20,391 nt of DNA from Betaproteobacteria bacterium (lineage in GTDB: Bacteria; Pseudomonadota; Gammaproteobacteria; Burkholderiales; Usitatibacteraceae), in assembly GCA_016711875.1 (NCBI GenBank), contig JADJSD010000010.1:1-20391 (forward strand). Direction: 5' to 3'. Position 1 is the first letter of the stretch. The number at the start of each line of letters is the position of its first letter. Shown piece after piece: positions 16,739 through 20,391 of the stretch. The notes under the pieces were generated by a model, which was not told the origin of the DNA, searched no databases, and was given only the letters and a program-made list of their open reading frames with translations. The position numbers and the translations under genes were made by a program.

Positions 16739-17949
16739 ACGTGCCGCTCGAGGGCCTGCGGGTCCTCGATTTCGGGCAGGGCGTGGCCGGACCGTATGCG
16801 GCGCAGCTCCTGGGAGACCACGGCGCGGATGTCATCAAGGTGGAGCCGCCGCGAGGCGACTGGGCGCGCACGATGGGCGCCCAGGACGGCTCGGGGTTGT
16901 CCGGGACTTTCGTCGCGGTGAACCGCAACAAGCGCGGCCTCTGCCTCGACCTGGGCAAGCCCGCGGCGGTCGATCTGGCGCGGGATCTGGCGAGGCGCGC
17001 CGACGTCGTCGTCGAGAGCTTCCGGCCCGGGGTCATGGACCGGTTGGGACTGGGGTGCGCGGCCCTCCAGCAAGTGAACCCGAAACTCGTCTACTGTTCC
17101 GTCACCGGGTTCGGCGATTCCGGGCCCAATGTCAGATTGCCTGCGGGCGACTCGATCATGCAGGCCTATGGCGGGCTGATGAGCATCATCGGCGAGCGTG
17201 ACGGGGGTCCGCTTCGCGTCGGAAACGTCGTCTCCGACATGCTGGCCGGCGCAAATGCCTTCGGCGGAATCCTGCTTTCCCTGTTTTCGCGCACGACGAC
17301 GGGAAAGGGCGGGCACGTCCGGGTATCACTCCTCGATTCAATCGTGGCCTTCCAGGCGCCCCCGCTCACCGAGTTCCTGCTGACCGGCGATCCGCCGAAG
17401 CGACTGGGCAACGAGCACCCTCTCATCGCGCCTTCGGGTGCCGTGCGTACGCGGGACGGCCAGATCAACTTCACGGTGTTCGATCACCAGTGGCGGGACT
17501 TCTGCGAAGGGCTCGGACTCGCGGCGTTGCCGGACGATCCACGCTTCGCCGGTACAGGCGAGCGCCAGAAGAACCGCGACGCGCTCAGTCGCGAGTTGTC
17601 CGCGGTTTTCGCGAAGCGAACGTCCGCCGAATGGATCGAGGCCCTGCGCGCGATCGACGTGCTGTGTGCGCCCATCAACGATTACCCGGCCCTGGTGCGC
17701 GATCCCCAGGTGCTTCACAACGCGCTCATCCAGACGGCCGTCAACGCCGAGGGCCGGGAATTCCCGCTGGTGCGAAACGCCGTCGCCATCGACGGCGAAA
17801 CCCAGTGTCTATCGTCCCCTCCTCGCCTGGGCGAGCACACCGCTGCCATTCTGGAAGCGGAACTGGGACTGGGCGGGCCCGAAGTGGCGAAGCTCCTCGC
17901 CGACGGCGTGGCACGCGCGATGCCGGCCGCCCCGGCGACGCAACCCTGA
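16735..17949 (+). CDS. Family III CoA-transferase (CaiB/BaiF/formyl-CoA transferase type)
   Basis: The enzyme moves CoA between an acyl-CoA donor and an organic acid through an Asp-anhydride/thioester intermediate. The frame starts at GTG 16735, overlapping the MaoC stop as GTGA, and gives 404 residues. Family segments are LEGLRVLDFGQGVAGPYAAQ, LGDHGADVIKVEPPRGDWAR, VNRNKRGLCLDL, DVVVESFRPGVMDRLGLG and YCSVTGFGDSGP. GNVVSDMLAGANAFGGILLS holds Asp168, aligned with catalytic Asp169 of formyl-CoA transferase. The C-terminal small-domain region includes IDVLCAPINDYPALVRDPQV. The acid substrate is unknown. It probably supplies the acyl-CoA for the MaoC and thiolase steps. Confidence 0.92.
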   Translation: MNVPLEGLRVLDFGQGVAGPYAAQLLGDHGADVIKVEPPRGDWARTMGAQDGSGLSGTFVAVNRNKRGLCLDLGKPAAVDLARDLARRADVVVESFRPGVMDRLGLGCAALQQVNPKLVYCSVTGFGDSGPNVRLPAGDSIMQAYGGLMSIIGERDGGPLRVGNVVSDMLAGANAFGGILLSLFSRTTTGKGGHVRVSLLDSIVAFQAPPLTEFLLTGDPPKRLGNEHPLIAPSGAVRTRDGQINFTVFDHQWRDFCEGLGLAALPDDPRFAGTGERQKNRDALSRELSAVFAKRTSAEWIEALRAIDVLCAPINDYPALVRDPQVLHNALIQTAVNAEGREFPLVRNAVAIDGETQCLSSPPRLGEHTAAILEAELGLGGPEVAKLLADGVARAMPAAPATQP

Positions 17950-17963
17950 GAGAAGGAACCTGC

Positions 17964-19133
17964 ATGGGCGAACCTGTCATCGTCGAAGCCGTCCGGACAC
18001 CGTTCGCGAAGCGGGGAGGCGCCTTCCGCGAATTGCGCCCCGACGCCCTGCTCGCCACGGCCCTGACGGGACTGGTCGAGCGATCCGGCGTCGATCCGGA
18101 TCGCGTCGAAGACGTCGTGGCAGGTTGCGTGTCGCAGGCCGGCGAGCAGGCGGCGAACGTCGCGCGCCTGGCATGGCTGCTCGCGGGGCTGCCGCCTGGC
18201 ACGCCCGCCCTGTCGCTCAATCGCATGTGCGGCTCCGGGCAGACGGCCGTGAACATCGCCGCGCAGGAAATCGGCGCGGGGGACGCCCGATACGCCATTG
18301 GCTGCGGCGTCGAGAGCATGACCCGCGTGCCGATGTTCCTCGACGTCACGCTGGGGGCCCCCTTCAAGGACTGGACGTTCCTCAACCCGGATCTGCTCGC
18401 CCGGCACGAGCTCATCCACCAGGGCGAAAGCGCCGAACGGGTCGCCGAACGATGGGAGCTTTCCCGGGAGGCGCTCGATACCTTCGCGGCGCAAAGCCAT
18501 GCGCGCGCGCACGCGGCGACCCGGGATCGTCTGAACCGCGAGATTCTCCCGGTCGCGGGCCTCGCTCCGGATGGCAAGCCGTTCACGCTCGATTCGGACG
18601 AAGGGATCCGCTCCTCTGTCGATCCGGCGAAAATGGCGTCCCTCAAGCCGATCTTCCGTGACCGCGATGGGCGCATCACGGCCGGAAACGCCAGCCAGAT
18701 GACCGACGGCGCGGCCGCCATCCTGGTCGGGGACAGCGACGCGGTGAAGGCGGACGGGCTCAGGGCGCGCGCGCGCTTCCGGGCCCGCGTCGTGGTCGGC
18801 TCCGATCCCGTCATGCAACTGGACGGAGTCATCCCCGCCACGCACCGCGCCCTGGAGCGGGCCCGGGTCTCGCTGTCGGGCATCGATTGGATCGAGATCA
18901 ACGAAGCCTTTGCGTGCGTGCCGCTCGCCTGGGCCCGGGAGTTCGGCGTCGATCCCTCGCGTGTGAACCCGTGGGGCGGCGCCATCGCCCACGGGCATCC
19001 GCTCGGCGCCACCGGGGCGGGAATGCTTGCCAAGACGCTCGCGGGATTGGAATCCACGGGCGGCACCCTGGGGCTCACTGTTTTCTGCATCGGTCACGGC
19101 ATGGCCGCGGCCACCATCATCGAACGCATCTGA
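17964..19133 (+). CDS. Thiolase family protein (acetyl-CoA C-acyltransferase)
   Basis: A 389-residue thiolase, full length, starting at ATG 17964 behind GAAGGAA, 14 bp after the CoA-transferase. Catalytic residues are visible: nucleophile Cys89 in LNRMCGSGQTAV, His345 in AIAHGHPLGATGAG and the second Cys375 in FCIGHGMA. Other signatures are IVEAVRTPFAKRGGAF, GCGVESMTRVP, ITAGNASQMTDGAAA and IEINEAFACVPLAWAREFG. Degradative thiolases cut 3-ketoacyl-CoA with CoA to release acetyl-CoA (or propionyl-CoA). In this operon a catabolic role fits better than synthesis. The segment between the two halves (FLDVTLGAPFKDWTFLNPDL) differs from common FadA/PhaA forms, which hints at an unusual acyl group. 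Confidence 0.94.
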   Translation: MGEPVIVEAVRTPFAKRGGAFRELRPDALLATALTGLVERSGVDPDRVEDVVAGCVSQAGEQAANVARLAWLLAGLPPGTPALSLNRMCGSGQTAVNIAAQEIGAGDARYAIGCGVESMTRVPMFLDVTLGAPFKDWTFLNPDLLARHELIHQGESAERVAERWELSREALDTFAAQSHARAHAATRDRLNREILPVAGLAPDGKPFTLDSDEGIRSSVDPAKMASLKPIFRDRDGRITAGNASQMTDGAAAILVGDSDAVKADGLRARARFRARVVVGSDPVMQLDGVIPATHRALERARVSLSGIDWIEINEAFACVPLAWAREFGVDPSRVNPWGGAIAHGHPLGATGAGMLAKTLAGLESTGGTLGLTVFCIGHGMAAATIIERI

Positions 19134-19146
19134 CCAACGAAATCGC

Positions 19147-19153
19147 GGAGGAG
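19147..19153 (+). promoter_or_regulatory. Strong ribosome-binding site before tctC
   Basis: GGAGGAG lies 8 nt before the ATG at 19162. It is the strongest Shine-Dalgarno seen in the module, consistent with the high expression usual for periplasmic binding proteins. Confidence 0.7.
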
Positions 19154-19161
19154 AAACGTCC

Positions 19162-20120
19162 ATGCTGAAATTCATCCGAACGGCGCTTCTGGGCGCCTCG
19201 TGCGCGCTGGCTGCCACGGCCGCGCTTGCCCAGGCCTATCCCACCAAGCCGATCAAGATGGTCGTCGCGTACGGCCCGGGCAGCGGCGCCGATATCGTCG
19301 GCCGGATCCTCGCCGAGAGACTCACCCAACAACTCGGCCAGACGGTGGTGGTCGAGAACCTGGCGGGTGCCGGCGGTGCACTCGGAACCAACCTCGTGGC
19401 GAAGGCGGCGCCTGACGGCTACACCATCCTCATGGCGCCGACGACGCTGACGGTGAGCCCGGCGCTGCAGGCCACGCCCAGCTACGACCCCGTCAAGAAC
19501 TTCACCGGGGTGACGCGCGTAGCCATTCAGCCGATGGCGATCGTGACCTCGGCGGATTCGCCGTTCAAGAGCATGAAGGACATGATGGCGTTCGCGAAGG
19601 CCAACCCGGGGAAATTGAGCTACGGCACGTCGGGCAAGGTTCGCCGAGCCACCTCGAAATGGAGTTGATCCGAGGCAATGCGGGGTCTCGAGATCCAGGA
19701 CGTCCGTACAAAGAGTTTCAGTACCGCCATCACCCGGACACCATCGCGGTCAGGGTTTCCTGCTGTTTCCTGACCTTTCCGGCGGCTCTTCCCCACATCA
19801 AGGGGGGCAAGGTGAGGGCGCTCGCCGTTGGCAGCCCCGAGCGTGCCCCGCAAGCCCCCGACATTCCCACCATCGCGGAAGAACTGGGTGTGCCCGGTTA
19901 CGAGGTGAGCGTCTGGTACGGCGTGGTCGCGCCGGCGGGCACGCCGGCGGAAATCGTGAGCCGCCTCAACACGGAGATCGCCAAGGCGCTCGAGGTTCCC
20001 GCGGTTCGGGAGCGCATCGTGAACACCGGTGCGGTGGTGTCGTACGCGCCGACGGACAAGTTCAACGAGCAGATCCGTGCCGAGACCACGAAGTGGACCA
20101 AGCTCGTGAAGGAACACAAC
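19162..20120 (+). CDS. TctC/Bug family tripartite tricarboxylate transporter substrate-binding protein (frame broken)
   Basis: A periplasmic solute-binding protein for organic acids. The signal peptide is MLKFIRTALLGASCALAATA plus ALAQA, and the mature chain begins YPTKPIKMVVAYGPGSGADI. Family motifs are RLTQQLGQTVVVENLAGAGG, LVAKAAPDGYTILM, NPGKLSYGTSGK, AALPHIKGGKVRALAVGSPE, APDIPTIAEELGVPGYEVSV and YGVVAPAGTPAEIVSRLNTE. The frame is lost near 19640 (one G short in GGCAAGGGTTCG). It wobbles through several small indels between 19680 and 19760, then resumes to KWTKLVKEHN at 20120. No stop codon follows in place, so sequence seems lost at the junction with the next gene. Corrected length is about 320 residues, normal for the family. 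No TctA/TctB genes are adjacent, which is common for Bug proteins. Confidence 0.9.
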
Positions 20121-20132
20121 CGGGGGGCCACG

Positions 20133-20391
20133 CATTGGAGACTTCGCCGGGCTCTCGCTGGTTCGAGACTACGCGGTGGACCCCGTGTTCGAATGCGGGA
20201 CCGTGGGGTGAGCGCGGAGGAGATCATCGGCTTCCGGAGAGGCTGTATGACCCCACAGGATTTCCACGTCGACGCGCGGAAGGCGTCCAGGGGCCGTTCG
20301 GCGGGCTCATCGCCAGCGGTTGGCGGACAGGAAACCTGATGACCCAGCTCTACGTGACGCTACCTCTCAGGCGAGTCGAGTCTGGGGTTCC
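20133..20391 (+). CDS. Second MaoC-like dehydratase (3'-truncated by window, frame broken)
   Basis: Joining frames gives GDFAGLSLVRDYAVDPVFEC, then GVSAEEIIGF, then a segment reading LYDPQDFHVDAR. After this come GPFGGLIASGWRTGNLMTQL and YVTLPL to the window end. This matches the N-terminal two-thirds of a MaoC-type enoyl-CoA hydratase. The conserved Asp (codon 20249-20251) and His (20265-20267) of the D-P-Q-x-F-H-x-D motif are kept, unlike the MaoC-like protein earlier in the module. Frame breaks occur near 20212, 20236, 20254 and 20290. The true start is unclear: a TTG at 20135 is possible, but sequence is probably missing between this gene and tctC. Confidence 0.75.

Overview
The window is a GC-rich bacterial stretch with dense, mostly co-directional genes, frequent GTG/TTG starts and 4-bp stop/start overlaps. 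The gene content (YaeQ, OMPLA-type phospholipase, MdtA/MdtB-like RND pair, PPK2, a lone TctC/Bug binding protein next to CoA-ester genes) points to a Betaproteobacterium, probably Burkholderiales or Nitrosomonadales-like. That placement is inferred from gene content and style only. No rRNA, tRNA, CRISPR array or insertion sequence was seen.

Layout. (1) 1-2613, minus strand: the N-terminal part of a large secreted or surface protein built from choice-of-anchor D/HYDIN-like and Ig-like modules. It runs off the left edge and is broken by many frame changes. (2) 2767-3615, minus: yaeQ (two indels) behind a small conserved protein with a ribbon-helix-helix-like C-terminus. (3) 3641-3674: a perfect 13-bp inverted repeat carrying two outward-facing TAGAAT elements between divergent genes. 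(4) 3698-6241, plus: an M20 dipeptidase (one indel), overlapping at TTGA with a pldA-like outer-membrane phospholipase. (5) 6300-10621: a two-gene RND efflux operon with no outer-membrane factor. (6) 10697-12627: PPK2 polyphosphate kinase (one indel) and an exported beta-barrel-like protein. The latter meets a small exported protein (12605-12940, minus) tail to tail. (7) 12989-15290: asnS and an EamA/DMT permease. (8) 15464 to the right edge: an accessory catabolic module of IclR regulator, MaoC-like hotdog protein, family III CoA-transferase, thiolase, TctC/Bug binding protein and a second MaoC cut by the window end.

The last module is the most interesting. It looks like an IclR-controlled pathway that captures an organic acid (TctC), activates it by CoA transfer, hydrates an enoyl-CoA and cleaves a 3-ketoacyl-CoA. 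The substrate is unknown. The first MaoC has an intact frame but lacks the Asp/His catalytic pair at the usual positions, while the second MaoC keeps it. This suggests a heteromeric hydratase.

Data-quality caveat: frame breaks are dense at both ends (about 1-2.6 kb and 19.6-20.4 kb) and sporadic between. Several internal ones are explained by loss of a single GC or CG dinucleotide. This looks more like uncorrected long-read or low-coverage contig ends than true gene decay, so broken genes are annotated here as whole genes with frame breaks.
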